DNA of 64,000 bases from Zhihengliuella flava (GCF_015751895.1 NZ_JADOTZ010000001.1:1178001-1242000), one strand, 5' to 3'; numbered from the stretch's first letter, positions 42,124 to 51,284 are shown. The notes: generated from the sequence alone by a model not told the origin. Numbers and translations are program-made.

Positions 42124-43674
42124 ATGACTGAGCGCCTCGACACCGCCCCAGAGACCACCAGCACCCGCCGGTGGCTCGCCCTGGCCGTGCTCATGTTCCC
42201 CGTGCTCTTGGTCTCCGTCGACAACACGGTGCTCACCTTCGCGGTGCCGGCCATCACCCGCGCGCTCACCCCAGACGCTGACCAAGTGCTCTGGATGATT
42301 GACATCTACCCGCTGGTCCTCGCCGGGCTCCTGGTCCCGATGGGCAGCCTCGGGGACCGGATCGGCCGGCGCGCCCTGCTGCTCGTCGGCTGCGCTGGGT
42401 TCGGGATGGTCTCCGTTTTGGCGGCCTTTGCCCCGGACGCCTCGATGCTGATCGCCGCCCGCGCCCTGCTCGGGTTCTTCGGCGCCATGCTTATGCCGGC
42501 CACGCTCTCCCTCATCCGCAACATCTTCACCGATGACCACGAACGCCGCCGCGCGATCGCCATCTGGGCCACCGGCTTCTCCGGCGGTGCGGTCCTCGGC
42601 CCCGTCCTGGGAGGCTGGCTGCTGGAGCACTTCTGGTGGGGTTCCGTCTTCCTCCTCGCGGTGCCGATGCTGCTGCCCCTCCTCGCCGCCGGCCCCGTGC
42701 TGGTCCCCGAATCCAAGGACCCGTCACCGGGCCCGATCGATCCCGTCAGCATCCTGCTGGCCATCGGTACCCTGACTCCGCTGGTCTTCGGCATCAAGGC
42801 CGCGGCCAAGGGGCAGGAGCCGCTGATTGCCGTCGGCGCCGTCGCCCTCGGCCTCGCGTGTGGCTGGTGGTTTGTCCGCCGCCAGCTGGCGCGCGCCGCG
42901 AAGCCGGGGCTGAGCCCCATGCTGGACGTGCGCCTCTTCCGCAATCCCGTGTTTTCCGGCGCGCTCACGGTCAACCTGCTCAGCGTGTTTTCCATGGTGG
43001 GCTTCATCTACTTCCTGTCCCAGCACCTCCAGCTGGTGGCCGGCCGGTCTCCGCTGGACGCTGGCCTGTTCATGATCCCCGGCCTGGTCATCTCTATCGT
43101 GTCCGGCCTCGCCGCCGCCCAGCTGGCCCGCCGCTTCGCGGTGCGGGACCTCATGGTGGTGGGGCTGCTGCTCAATGCCGCGGCCTACGCGATCGTCGCC
43201 ACGGTGGGGGCCACGGGGTCGGACGCGCTGCTGCTGCTCGGGTTCTGCCTGCTGGGCGCCGGCGTCGGCCTCGCCGAGACCCTCTCCAACGACTTGGCGC
43301 TCTCCGCCGTGCCGCCGTCCAAGGCGGGCGCCGCGTCAGCCATCTCGGAAACGGCGTACGAGGGCGGTTCCGTGCTCGGGACCGCGGTGCTCGGCAGCCT
43401 ACTCAACGCGGCCTACGCCCGCGGATTGAGCACGACGGCGCCGCTCACCGAAGCGCAGGAAGTCGCCGCGGCCAAGACGCTGGGTGGCGCGCACGAGGTC
43501 GCGGAATCCCTCCCGGACGCCCAGGCCGCCACGCTGCTGGCGGATGCGGCCCACGCGTTCGATGCGGGCGTGGTGCTCACGGCCGGGATTGGCGCGGCGC
43601 TGGCGGTGGCGGCCGCCGTCGTCATCCACCGGGCGCTGCGCCCTGTTGCGGCGCCTGTTCCTGCGGCAGACTGA
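42124..43674 (+). CDS. MFS drug efflux transporter (DHA2, 14-helix type)
   Basis: A 516-residue membrane protein with about 14 predicted helices. ATG 42124 follows AGGAG. Signatures: SVDNTVLTFAVPAI in helix 1, GSLGDRIGRRALLLVG (motif A), and GFSGGAVLGPVLGGWLLEHF (antiporter motif C, drug:proton exchange). It resembles EmrB/QacA and SmvA-type pumps for lipophilic cations and dyes. Expression is probably set by the divergent TetR protein. Confidence 0.93.
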   Translation: MTERLDTAPETTSTRRWLALAVLMFPVLLVSVDNTVLTFAVPAITRALTPDADQVLWMIDIYPLVLAGLLVPMGSLGDRIGRRALLLVGCAGFGMVSVLAAFAPDASMLIAARALLGFFGAMLMPATLSLIRNIFTDDHERRRAIAIWATGFSGGAVLGPVLGGWLLEHFWWGSVFLLAVPMLLPLLAAGPVLVPESKDPSPGPIDPVSILLAIGTLTPLVFGIKAAAKGQEPLIAVGAVALGLACGWWFVRRQLARAAKPGLSPMLDVRLFRNPVFSGALTVNLLSVFSMVGFIYFLSQHLQLVAGRSPLDAGLFMIPGLVISIVSGLAAAQLARRFAVRDLMVVGLLLNAAAYAIVATVGATGSDALLLLGFCLLGAGVGLAETLSNDLALSAVPPSKAGAASAISETAYEGGSVLGTAVLGSLLNAAYARGLSTTAPLTEAQEVAAAKTLGGAHEVAESLPDAQAATLLADAAHAFDAGVVLTAGIGAALAVAAAVVIHRALRPVAAPVPAAD

Positions 43675-43678
43675 GCGC

Positions 43679-44206
43679 ATGACGGAATTCGTGGCGTTTC
43701 TGCGGGGAATCAACGTCGGCGGGCGGCGTCCGGCCATGGCGGACCTAGCCGACTGCGTGCGCGCAGCCGGGATGACGGATGTGCACACCATCCTCGCCAC
43801 CGGCAACATTCGCTTCGCCTCGGACGAGCCGGGCGAGGCCGTCGCCACCCGGCTTGAGGCCGCCATCAGCGAGCGCTTCGGCTTCGCCGCGCGCCTCTTC
43901 GTCAAGACCCTTCCGGAGCTGGCCGCCGTGCGTGAGGCCTGCCCTTTCGGGCCGACCGAGGTGCATGACGGCGTGGCTCACCACACGTACGTCACGTTCA
44001 CCGCGGACGCGCAGACGGTGGCAGAGATCCTCGGTCAGGTGCCGGCGGGTCAGCGCCTCGCGGAGCACGGCGACGTGCTGTTCTGGCAGACGCCGAAGGG
44101 CAGCTCGCTGGATCACCCGGTGGCCAAGGTCATGAACCGCGCCCGGATCAAGGAGCGCACCACGACGCGCAACGTCAACACGCTGGACAAGATCTTGGCG
44201 CGCTAA
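43679..44206 (+). CDS. DUF1697 domain-containing protein
   Basis: A 175-residue protein matching the full length of DUF1697 (MTEFVAFLRGINVGG at the N-terminus, VHTILATGNIRFAS, and the C-terminal KERTTTRNVNTLDKIL). ATG 43679 lies 4 bp after the MFS stop, so it may be co-transcribed. The family is common in soil bacteria and has no established function that I know of. Confidence 0.9.
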   Translation: MTEFVAFLRGINVGGRRPAMADLADCVRAAGMTDVHTILATGNIRFASDEPGEAVATRLEAAISERFGFAARLFVKTLPELAAVREACPFGPTEVHDGVAHHTYVTFTADAQTVAEILGQVPAGQRLAEHGDVLFWQTPKGSSLDHPVAKVMNRARIKERTTTRNVNTLDKILAR

Positions 44207-44296
44207 GTCCTCGCCATGGAGCCGCGTCCCGGCCCTGACGCAGTCTTAACCATCAGCGCCGGATCGGTGGCTGCGAGGCCATGACGCGCCGACGTG

Positions 44297-45412
44297 CTAG
44301 ACGTTCAGCCGGTATCCGCGCTTGATGACGGTGGCGACCAGCTGGGGCTCGGGCAAGGCTTGGCGCAGCCGGGACACCGCCATGTCAAGGGCGTGATCGC
44401 CCTGGCCCTCCGGAAGAATGGCGATCAGATCCGCCCGGGACAGCACGGCTCCCCGGGCCTCGGCCAGCGCGCGGAAGAGCACCAGCTGGGACGGGCCCAG
44501 CTCCACCGTCCGCTCGGCGAGCGTGACGCGGTTGCCCCGGAGCGTCAGCGGGCCCACCGCCGTCGTCAGCCGCTGCGTCCCGGCGGCGGAAAGATGTTCC
44601 ACCACCTGGCGGATCATCGCGCCCATGCGGAACCGCTCCGGGATCAGCGGCTCGATCCCCACGGACTGCAGCGGATGAGCGGTCACCGGCCCCACGGTGG
44701 CGGCCGTGACGCTGGTCTGGAAGGCCCGGATCAGCTCCCAATACCGCCCCTGCTCGTGCGCGGCGGACCACAGGGCGTCCACGGCCGGCGCGGCGGTAAA
44801 CGTCACCACGTCCAGCCCGCCGGCGATGATCGCGTCGATCAGTTTCTTGACCTGCTCCGCACTGCCCTCCGGTACCACCCAGCGGTAGGGGGAGACCGTG
44901 ATGACGCGGGCTCCGGCGGTCTCGAGCCGCCGCAGGTCGTCCAGGTCGGCATGGCCATGCATCTGGATCGCCACCGTTTTGCCCGCGACCCCGCGCTCCA
45001 GCACGGAGTCCACCAGCGTGGAGGTGCGTTCGTCGTGGCTAATGCCGTCGTCATCAAAACCAGCCGCGCGCACCGCACCGCGCGCCTTGGGGCCACGGAC
45101 GTGGATCGACGCGTGCTCCAGCGCCTCGGCCAGCGCATCGCCCTGCCCGTGCGCGTCCGCGGAGTCGATCCAACGGCGCATTCCATACGCCGTGGTGACC
45201 AGCACGTAGTCGGGGCGGGCGGCGATCAGCGCGTCCGTTTCTGCGAAGAGTTCGGCATCCTCCGCGATGGGGGCGATCTTCAGCACCGGCGCATGCAGAA
45301 CCTCAGCGCCGCGGCGCTGCAGCGCCTCGATCAAGTCCGCGGATCGCCGATCGCTGGTCACCCCGATGCGGAAACCGGTCAGCGTGCCATCCGGTGGGCT
45401 CTGATCATTCAC
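44297..45412 (-). CDS. nnaR: Bifunctional uroporphyrinogen-III synthase / winged-helix regulator (NnaR-like)
   Basis: A 371-residue protein. GTG 45412 overlaps the SUMT stop by 4 bases. Residues 1 to about 270 are a HemD-type domain (FRIGVTSDRRSADLIEALQRRGAEV, YVLVTTAYGMRRWID, TVGPVTAHPLQSVGIEP). Residues about 285-371 are an OmpR-type winged helix (LTLRGNRVTLAERTVELGP...VSRLRQALPEPQLVATVIKRGYRLNV). This is the layout of NnaR in Streptomyces and mycobacteria, which activates nitrate/nitrite assimilation genes together with GlnR. Its position downstream of nirB supports the same job here. Whether the HemD part still makes uroporphyrinogen III is not visible. Confidence 0.87.
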   Translation of the reverse strand: MNDQSPPDGTLTGFRIGVTSDRRSADLIEALQRRGAEVLHAPVLKIAPIAEDAELFAETDALIAARPDYVLVTTAYGMRRWIDSADAHGQGDALAEALEHASIHVRGPKARGAVRAAGFDDDGISHDERTSTLVDSVLERGVAGKTVAIQMHGHADLDDLRRLETAGARVITVSPYRWVVPEGSAEQVKKLIDAIIAGGLDVVTFTAAPAVDALWSAAHEQGRYWELIRAFQTSVTAATVGPVTAHPLQSVGIEPLIPERFRMGAMIRQVVEHLSAAGTQRLTTAVGPLTLRGNRVTLAERTVELGPSQLVLFRALAEARGAVLSRADLIAILPEGQGDHALDMAVSRLRQALPEPQLVATVIKRGYRLNV

Positions 45413-46464
45413 GCGTGCACGTCCTCCAGTGACCTGGCCGCTCCCCCAAACTCCGCGGTCAAGTGCTTCCAGTCGTTTCCCACGGCGACCACGTCGCCGA
45501 TCACAATCACGGCCGGTGAGGCGCATTTGGCCTCGGCCGCCGCGAGGGCCAGCTTATCCAACCGGGCCACCGTGGAGCGCTGCTCCGCGCTGTACCCGCG
45601 CTCGACGACGGCGGCCGGCGTCGCCGGATCCATCCCGTGACGCCGCAGCCCGGCGATGGTTTGGGCCAGCGTGCCCACGCCCATGAGGATCACCAGCGTG
45701 CCACCGAGCCCGGCCAGATGCTCTAACTCGTCGTCGCTGAACGGCACGTGCCCGGAGGCGACGGTGAACATCTTGGAGACCCCGCGGTGGGTCACCGGGA
45801 TGCCCACCGTGCCGGGCACGGCGACGGAGCTGCTGATCCCGGGGATGGTGGTCACGGGCACCTCGGCGGCCAGGCAGGCGGCCACCTCCTCGCCGCCGCG
45901 GCCGAACACAAACGGGTCCCCGCCCTTGAGCCGGACCACGGCGTGGCCGGCGAGCGCCGACTCCACCATCATCGCTTGGATCGTCTCCTGCGGCACCTTG
46001 TGGTGCCCGGGCGTCTTGCCCACGTCGATCAGTTCCGCCCCGGGGGCGAGGTCGGCCACCACACGGCCGGGGCCGAGGCGGTCGTAATAGACGACGTCGG
46101 CCGCGGCCAGAGCCCTGCGGCCGGCGACGGTGAGCAGGTCCGCCTCGCCCGGTCCGCCGCCGACGAGGGTGACGTGTCCGTGCTCAGCGGCGGGCTCCTC
46201 CGTGAGCAGCAGCGTGCGCTGTTCCCGGGCCACCGCGGGCAAGACGTCCCACCCGGGGTCGCCGTCGTCCACGCCCACCACCAAGCTGGCACGGCGCAGC
46301 GAGGGTCCCAGCAGGGCTAGTTCTGAGGGCACGACGGCGGTCAGCACGTCCGCGCCCGCGCTGCGGTAGCGCGCCACGGCGCGTCGGGCGGCGCCGGCCC
46401 GGCCGCACACGATGACGGTGTGGCCGCGCAGGTGGGCCGAGCCGAAGGCAGCAACGCCGTGCAT
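45409..46464 (-). CDS. cobA: Uroporphyrinogen-III C-methyltransferase (SUMT) with degenerate N-terminal domain
   Basis: A 351-residue protein. Residues about 97-340 are a complete SUMT: VTLVGGGPGEADLLTVAGRRAL, LIDVGKTPGHHKVPQE, VVRLKGGDPFVFGRGGEEV, and IPGISSSVAVPGTVGIPVTHRG. It methylates uroporphyrinogen III twice to precorrin-2. The first 95 residues (HTVIVCGRAGAARRAVARYRS) look like a shortened Rossmann domain related to the CysG/Met8 dehydrogenase. ATG 46464 shares one base with the nirB stop. With the chelatase at 49908 it supplies siroheme for NirB. Confidence 0.9.
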   Translation of the reverse strand: MHGVAAFGSAHLRGHTVIVCGRAGAARRAVARYRSAGADVLTAVVPSELALLGPSLRRASLVVGVDDGDPGWDVLPAVAREQRTLLLTEEPAAEHGHVTLVGGGPGEADLLTVAGRRALAAADVVYYDRLGPGRVVADLAPGAELIDVGKTPGHHKVPQETIQAMMVESALAGHAVVRLKGGDPFVFGRGGEEVAACLAAEVPVTTIPGISSSVAVPGTVGIPVTHRGVSKMFTVASGHVPFSDDELEHLAGLGGTLVILMGVGTLAQTIAGLRRHGMDPATPAAVVERGYSAEQRSTVARLDKLALAAAEAKCASPAVIVIGDVVAVGNDWKHLTAEFGGAARSLEDVHA

Positions 46465-49169
46465 CAGAGCTCACCGCCTGCCGGTGCACCGGCGCGGGCC
46501 GCGCCGACGGGAATGGAGGCGCCGAGGCTCACGGGGCCGGCGGGGCGCCGCTGGCCGCGCTCCTCGACATAGGAGAGGTCCTGGTCCTTTTGGTGTGGGG
46601 CGTTAACGAAGGAGCGGAAGCGGCGTAGGCGCTCGGGGTCCTTCAGCGTGGCGGCCCACTCGTCCTCGTAGCTCTCCACGTGGCGTGTCATGGCAGCCTC
46701 CAGTTCCTCGCCGAGGCCGAGGGAGTCCTCGACGACGACCGAGTGCACGTGGTCAATCCCGCCATCCAAGTCATTCATCCAGTGTGCCGTGCGCTGCAGG
46801 CGATCGGCGGTGCGGATGTAATACATGAAGAAACGATCGATGTACTTGATCAATGTTTCGTCATCCAAGTCCTTGGCGAGCAACACAGCGTGCGCCGGAT
46901 TTGCGCCGCCGTTGCCACCGACGTACAAGTTCCAGCCGGCCTCCGTGGCGATGACGCCGACGTCCTTGGCTTTGGCCTCCGCGCACTCGCGCGCGCACCC
47001 GGAGACGCCCATCTTGAGCTTGTGCGGCGAGCGCAGTCCGCGGTACCGCAGCTCAAGGTCGATGGCCATCTTCACCGAGTCCTGCACCCCGTAGCGGCAC
47101 CACGAGGAGCCGACGCAGCCCTTCACCGTCCGCAGGGACTTGCCGTAGGCCTGCCCGGATTCGAAGCCCGCCTCCACCAGTTCCTTCCAGATCTCCGGCA
47201 GCTGCTCGAGGCGGGCGCCGAACATGTCGATCCGGAGCCCACCGGTGAGCTTGGTGTAGAGGCCGTAGCGCTGAGCCACGTCCGCGATGACCGCGAGCTT
47301 CTCCGGGGTGATCTCCCCGCCCGGGATCCGCGGGACCACCGAGTAGGTCCCGTCCTTCTGCATGTTGGCCAGGGCGCGGTCGTTGGTGTCCTGCAGGCCG
47401 CCGAGATCCCCGTCCAGCGGGTGGGCATTCTGCTGGGAGGCCAGGATGTTAGCGATGGCGGGCTTGCAGAGGTCGCAGCCATGGCCGGTGCCGAAGCGCT
47501 CCATGACCGCCTCAAACGAGTGCAGATCCGCAAGGCGGATGGCCTCAAACAGCTCGGCGCGGGAGAATTCGATGTGCTCGCAGAGGGCCTTGGAGACCTC
47601 GACGCCGGAGGCGACCAGCTCGGTCTCGATGAGCTTCTTGAGCATCGGCACGCAGGATCCGCAACTGGTGCCCGCCTTGGTACACGCCTTGACCCCGGTG
47701 ACGTCCTGCACCGGGTCCTGGCCCTCGCACGTGCCGCAGCCGCCGACCGTGTCCCGGATGGTGCCCGCGGTGACGTTATTGCAGGAGCACAGCACGGCGT
47801 CGTCGGGCAGCTCCGAGTCGGGCGCCTCACCGCCGGCGGCGGAGAGGTAGGCGCCGGGCTCCGCCGGCAGCTCGCGGCCCAGCAGCGGGCGCAGGGCCGT
47901 GTAGGGCGCCGCGTCGCCGACGAAGATGCCGCCGAGCAGCGTCTTGGCGTCGTCGGAGACCACCAGCTTTTGGTACACCCCGCGCGCCGGGTCCGCGTAG
48001 ACCACCTCCAGCGCGCCGTCGGCCCGGGCGAAGGCGTCGCCGAAGCTGGCAACGTCGACGCCGGAGAGCTTGAGCTTGGTCGCCGTGTCGAACCCATCGA
48101 AGGCTGCCTCCCCGCCCGCCAGCCGGTCCGCGACGATCTCCGCCATGGTGTTGGCCGGGGCTACGAGGCCGATGCAGAATCCGCCAAAGTTCGCGACCTC
48201 GCCGACGGCCCAGACGTGCGGGACGTCCGTGGCACAGGCCTCGTCGATCACGACGCCGCCGCGCGGGCCCATGCGGAAGACGGGCGCGTAGTCGGCGGCC
48301 GGTTCCTGATCGGTCCCCACGAGTTCCTCGACGCTAGTGCCGGCGGCGGCCGCCGCGGCCTCGCGGGCGCGGCCATTGATGGCGCGGATGAGCTCATCGC
48401 GGGGCCGAACGCCGATGGAAACGATCACCAGGTCCGCGTCGATCACGCGACCATCGGCCATTTCCACACCGACGACGCGGTCCTCGCCGTCGACCTCCTC
48501 GGTCAGAACGGCCTGGGGGAACACGCCGCTGTGCACGGTGAACCCCTTGTTCTTGATGAGGCGACCCATGGCCTCACCCGCGCCCTCGTCCAACTGGGTG
48601 CCCATGAGCCACTGGCCGCCGTCGATGACGATGGGGTTGGCACCGAGGGATTCGACGCCGGCCGCAGCCTCGAGGCCGAGCAGGCCACCGCCGATCGTGA
48701 CCGCGTTGATCCGGCGCCCGTACTTCGCGGTGAGCTCCTGGATCTGCTGATTAATGCCCCACACGTCCTCGAGGTACCGGTACACGTGCGTGTGTTCGTT
48801 GCCCGGGATCGGCAGGGTCGCGGCGTTGGACCCGGTGGCGAGGACCAGCTCGTCGTACGGGAACCGGCGCCCGTCCGCCGTCACGGCCTCTTGGGCGGCG
48901 AGGTCAAGGTCCACGACTCTGGCCTGGCGCTCCAGCCGGATGCCGTCCCGTTGCCACAGGCCGGCATCGAACGTCAGGTCCACGTCCGTCTGCGTCAGCG
49001 CCTTGGACAGGGCCACGCGATCGTACGGGACGTGGGCCTCCTCCGTGAGGACCGTGACCTGGGCGCCGTCGAGCCCGCGAGCGCTCATCGCGTCGGTGAA
49101 GCGGTGGGCGGCCGGGCCGCCGCCGACGACGACGATGCGGCGTGGGCCGGAGGTGGTGGGGGTGCTCAT
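46464..49169 (-). CDS. nirB: Nitrite reductase (NADH) large subunit
   Basis: A 901-residue assimilatory nitrite reductase. Domains in order: FAD/NADH oxidoreductase (IVVVGGGPAAHRF at the start; second Rossmann near 150-180), a bacterioferritin-ferredoxin-like [2Fe-2S] domain (VLCSCNNVTAGTIRDTVGGC about 455-475, then CGSCVPM), a nitrite/sulfite reductase ferredoxin-like half-domain, and the siroheme/[4Fe-4S] domain with CVGSSWC (about 688-694) and SGCARECAEA (about 725-735) supplying four Cys ligands. It reduces nitrite to ammonium with NADH. nirB leads an operon with SUMT and nnaR. Its usual partner nirD is on the other strand, 370 bp away. Confidence 0.96.
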   Translation of the reverse strand: MSTPTTSGPRRIVVVGGGPAAHRFTDAMSARGLDGAQVTVLTEEAHVPYDRVALSKALTQTDVDLTFDAGLWQRDGIRLERQARVVDLDLAAQEAVTADGRRFPYDELVLATGSNAATLPIPGNEHTHVYRYLEDVWGINQQIQELTAKYGRRINAVTIGGGLLGLEAAAGVESLGANPIVIDGGQWLMGTQLDEGAGEAMGRLIKNKGFTVHSGVFPQAVLTEEVDGEDRVVGVEMADGRVIDADLVIVSIGVRPRDELIRAINGRAREAAAAAAGTSVEELVGTDQEPAADYAPVFRMGPRGGVVIDEACATDVPHVWAVGEVANFGGFCIGLVAPANTMAEIVADRLAGGEAAFDGFDTATKLKLSGVDVASFGDAFARADGALEVVYADPARGVYQKLVVSDDAKTLLGGIFVGDAAPYTALRPLLGRELPAEPGAYLSAAGGEAPDSELPDDAVLCSCNNVTAGTIRDTVGGCGTCEGQDPVQDVTGVKACTKAGTSCGSCVPMLKKLIETELVASGVEVSKALCEHIEFSRAELFEAIRLADLHSFEAVMERFGTGHGCDLCKPAIANILASQQNAHPLDGDLGGLQDTNDRALANMQKDGTYSVVPRIPGGEITPEKLAVIADVAQRYGLYTKLTGGLRIDMFGARLEQLPEIWKELVEAGFESGQAYGKSLRTVKGCVGSSWCRYGVQDSVKMAIDLELRYRGLRSPHKLKMGVSGCARECAEAKAKDVGVIATEAGWNLYVGGNGGANPAHAVLLAKDLDDETLIKYIDRFFMYYIRTADRLQRTAHWMNDLDGGIDHVHSVVVEDSLGLGEELEAAMTRHVESYEDEWAATLKDPERLRRFRSFVNAPHQKDQDLSYVEERGQRRPAGPVSLGASIPVGAARAGAPAGGEL

Positions 49170-49539
49170 GGTGACCTCGCTTGGATCGCTGGTAGTGCGT
49201 GGTGTCAGGTGTGGGCGCCGCCGGAATCCCGCCGCGTCCGAACCGTGGGATCCACCCTAGGAACCGCGATTTGCCCGGCAGTGTCCGCGGTGTCACGCCG
49301 CAGCAACATCTTTGTGGCGGCGCGCGGGGCCCCGGGTGAGAACCCAGAAATACGCACGAAACACCCCGCTGTGGCCGCCGACGGGAGGCCGGGAACGGCC
49401 TCACGGGAGGATCGCTCACGCCGTGAGATGCGATTTACGCGGCCGAGACCTCGGCGGCGTCCTCGGCGTAACACGGCCTGCCTAGGCTCGTTGTCATCCC
49501 ATCCCGAGCTGCCGAACGCACCGGCGGAAGGAGCCAGAC
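49170..49539. promoter_or_regulatory. Divergent nirB-nirD control region
   Basis: A 370-base gap with no convincing gene. It contains the 13-bp palindrome CTCACGCCGTGAG (49415-49427) and a second TCACGCCG at 49293-49300. I could not identify firm -35/-10 pairs. NnaR or GlnR would be expected to bind here, but no site can be assigned by eye. Confidence 0.45.
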
Positions 49540-49908
49540 ATGACTGTTCTGATCAACGAGGACGTGAGCGTGACGACGTGGGCCCAGGCCTGCTGGTTGG
49601 ACGATCTGAAGCCCGGCTGGGGAGAGGCCGCGTGGATTAACGGCCAGCAGATCGCCCTGCTGCGCTTCGCCGACGGGTCCCTGTTCGCGGTCACGCAGAA
49701 GTGCCCGAGGACCGGAGCCAATGTCATGGCGCGGGGCATCATGGGCAGCCGCAATATTAACGGCGAGCTGGTGCACACGATCGCCAGTCCGCTACACAAG
49801 GAGGTGTACCGGCTGGATACGGGCGAATGCCTGAATGCCGCTGATGTTGACCTGCTGGTCTACCCGGTGCGGGTGGTCGACGCCCGCGTCCTCGTCGGCC
49901 TGGAGTAA
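49540..49908 (+). CDS. nirD: Nitrite reductase (NADH) small subunit
   Basis: A 122-residue Rieske-fold protein of the NirD family. ATG 49540 lies 8 nt after GGAAGGAG. It lacks the Cys/His cluster ligands of true Rieske proteins: the first region reads KCPRTGANVMARGIMGS and the second SPLHKEVYRLDTGEC, as is normal for NirD. It forms the complex with NirB. It shares one base with the chelatase start downstream. Confidence 0.93.
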   Translation: MTVLINEDVSVTTWAQACWLDDLKPGWGEAAWINGQQIALLRFADGSLFAVTQKCPRTGANVMARGIMGSRNINGELVHTIASPLHKEVYRLDTGECLNAADVDLLVYPVRVVDARVLVGLE

Positions 49909-50705
49909 TGATGGGAGCCCTCACCATGCCGCGGACCGACGCCACCCACCGCCCCGCCACCAACGACGCGTGGACGGGCTGGATCCCGCCCGTGGTCGCC
50001 GGGACCCTCGTCGCCGCCTCACACGGCACGGGCAGCCCGGCCGGCCAGCGAGCCATCCGCGGCCTCGTCGACGCCGTGCGCGCGGCCCGCCCCGAGCTGC
50101 GCGTCGAGGAGGCCTTCGTGGACGTGCAGACCCCCTCCGTGCCCACCGTGTTGTCCGGGGCCGGCCCGCTGCCGCGCGTCGTCCCGCTCTTGCTCTCCAC
50201 GGGGTACCACACGCGCCATGACCTGGCGGAGGCCGCCCGGGAGGTGGAGGGCACCACGGTCACCCGAGCGCTCGGACCGGATCCTCGCCTCGCCGCGGTG
50301 CTGGCCCGCCGTCTTGAGGAGGCTGGGCTGCGGGCCGAAGATCAGGTCATCCTGGCCTGCGCCGGCTCCACCGACGCGCAGGGGGTGGCCGACTGCCACA
50401 CGATGGCCTCGCTGCTCGGCGCCCACATCGGCCGGAAGGTGGAGCCGGCGTTCGTCTCGGCCGCGGAACCGACCGTGAACGACGCCGTTGCCACGGCTGC
50501 CGAGCGGGCGCGGCGGGGATTCTTCTCGCGTCGAGCGCGTCGCGGCCGCGTCGTCGTCGCCACGTACCTCATGGCGCCGGGACACTTCGCGGCCCGCGTG
50601 GCCGGCTGCGAGGCCGACGTCGTGTCCCAACCGCTCCTGCTCCCCGGGGCGGCCGTGCCGCCCGAACTGGTGGAGCTGGTGCTGGAGCGTTACGACCAGC
50701 CGTAG
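49908..50705 (+). CDS. Sirohydrochlorin chelatase (CbiX/SirB type)
   Basis: A 265-residue two-half chelatase. ATG 49908 overlaps nirD (TAATG); the second ATG or a later one (MPRTDA, six codons on) could also serve. Motifs are VAASHGTGSPAGQRAI with a metal-binding His, PLLLSTGYHTRHDL with two more His, and a C-terminal half ATYLMAPGHFAARVAG. It inserts iron into sirohydrochlorin to give siroheme, the cofactor of NirB, which explains its coupling to nirD. Confidence 0.88.
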   Translation: MMGALTMPRTDATHRPATNDAWTGWIPPVVAGTLVAASHGTGSPAGQRAIRGLVDAVRAARPELRVEEAFVDVQTPSVPTVLSGAGPLPRVVPLLLSTGYHTRHDLAEAAREVEGTTVTRALGPDPRLAAVLARRLEEAGLRAEDQVILACAGSTDAQGVADCHTMASLLGAHIGRKVEPAFVSAAEPTVNDAVATAAERARRGFFSRRARRGRVVVATYLMAPGHFAARVAGCEADVVSQPLLLPGAAVPPELVELVLERYDQP

Positions 50706-50976
50706 TCAGGCCAGTCACCTGCTGTTCGCTCCCCGCTATAAAAGGGAACGAATTAATGGGCAGGGGTATTTTCTTCGAGTTTTTTCGCGTACTGTTGCAG
50801 CTGTAGTAGTCGTAGTTTTTCACGCAGTATTTGCAGTGCCATGTCCTAGACGGGCTTGACCGTTGTAATCCGCGGTGAACTTCCCGCAGCTACGCGTAGG
50901 CCGCGAACCTTGCGGCCGTACAACCCGCGCACCAGCGTGCTTTGTCTCGCGTGCACCGTCTTGAAAGGACACAATC
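50706..50976 (+). promoter_or_regulatory. Long AT-rich leader/promoter region of the cold-shock gene
   Basis: These 271 bases lie between the chelatase stop and cspA. An AT-rich stretch at about 50737-50835 (TATAAAAGG, TTTTCTTCGAGTTTTTTCG) stands out from the GC-rich surroundings. A long 5' untranslated leader acting as an RNA thermosensor is known for cold-shock genes and is plausible here. No promoter can be fixed by eye. Confidence 0.5.
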
Positions 50977-51180
50977 ATGGCAACAGGTACCGTCAAGTGG
51001 TTCAACCCGGAAAAGGGCTTCGGCTTCATCGCTCCGGAGGATGGCTCCGCAGACGTCTTCGCCCACTACTCCGCTATCCAGTCCAACGGCTTCCGTTCGC
51101 TGGATGAGGGTCAGCGCGTCGAGTTCGACGTGACCCAGGGTCAGAAGGGCCTGCAGGCGGAGAACATCCGCCCGCTCTAA
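50977..51180 (+). CDS. Cold-shock protein, CspA family
   Basis: A 67-residue single cold-shock domain. ATG 50977 follows AAAGGA with 6-nt spacing. RNA-binding motifs RNP1 (KGFGFI) and RNP2 (VFAHYS) are intact. It binds single-stranded RNA and prevents misfolding at low temperature; actinobacterial homologues are often abundant at all temperatures. A strong terminator (51243-51284) follows, so it forms its own transcript. Confidence 0.97.
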   Translation: MATGTVKWFNPEKGFGFIAPEDGSADVFAHYSAIQSNGFRSLDEGQRVEFDVTQGQKGLQAENIRPL

Positions 51181-51242
51181 GTGAACGGCGCTACGCCCAA
51201 CATTTAGCTTCCGCCTCCCGCTGAGCCCGCTCGGCTGAGGCA

Positions 51243-51284
51243 CCACGGGCGCCCCACCATCACGGTGGGGCGCCCGTGGCGTTT
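51243..51284 (+). terminator. Strong rho-independent terminator of the cold-shock gene
   Basis: CCACGGGCGCCCCACC (51243-51258) pairs perfectly with its copy at 51264-51279 over a 5-nt loop, then CGTTT. Confidence 0.85.

Noticed and set aside
46680-49640. Open frame of 986 codons on the plus strand
   Set aside because: It is antisense to nirB over nearly its whole length, has no recognisable motifs and an Asp/Arg/Leu/Val-skewed composition typical of a mirror frame in GC-rich DNA.
50569-50823. Small minus-strand gene over the cold-shock leader
   Set aside because: The frame is half antisense to the chelatase and half in the AT-rich leader, with no ribosome site or motif.
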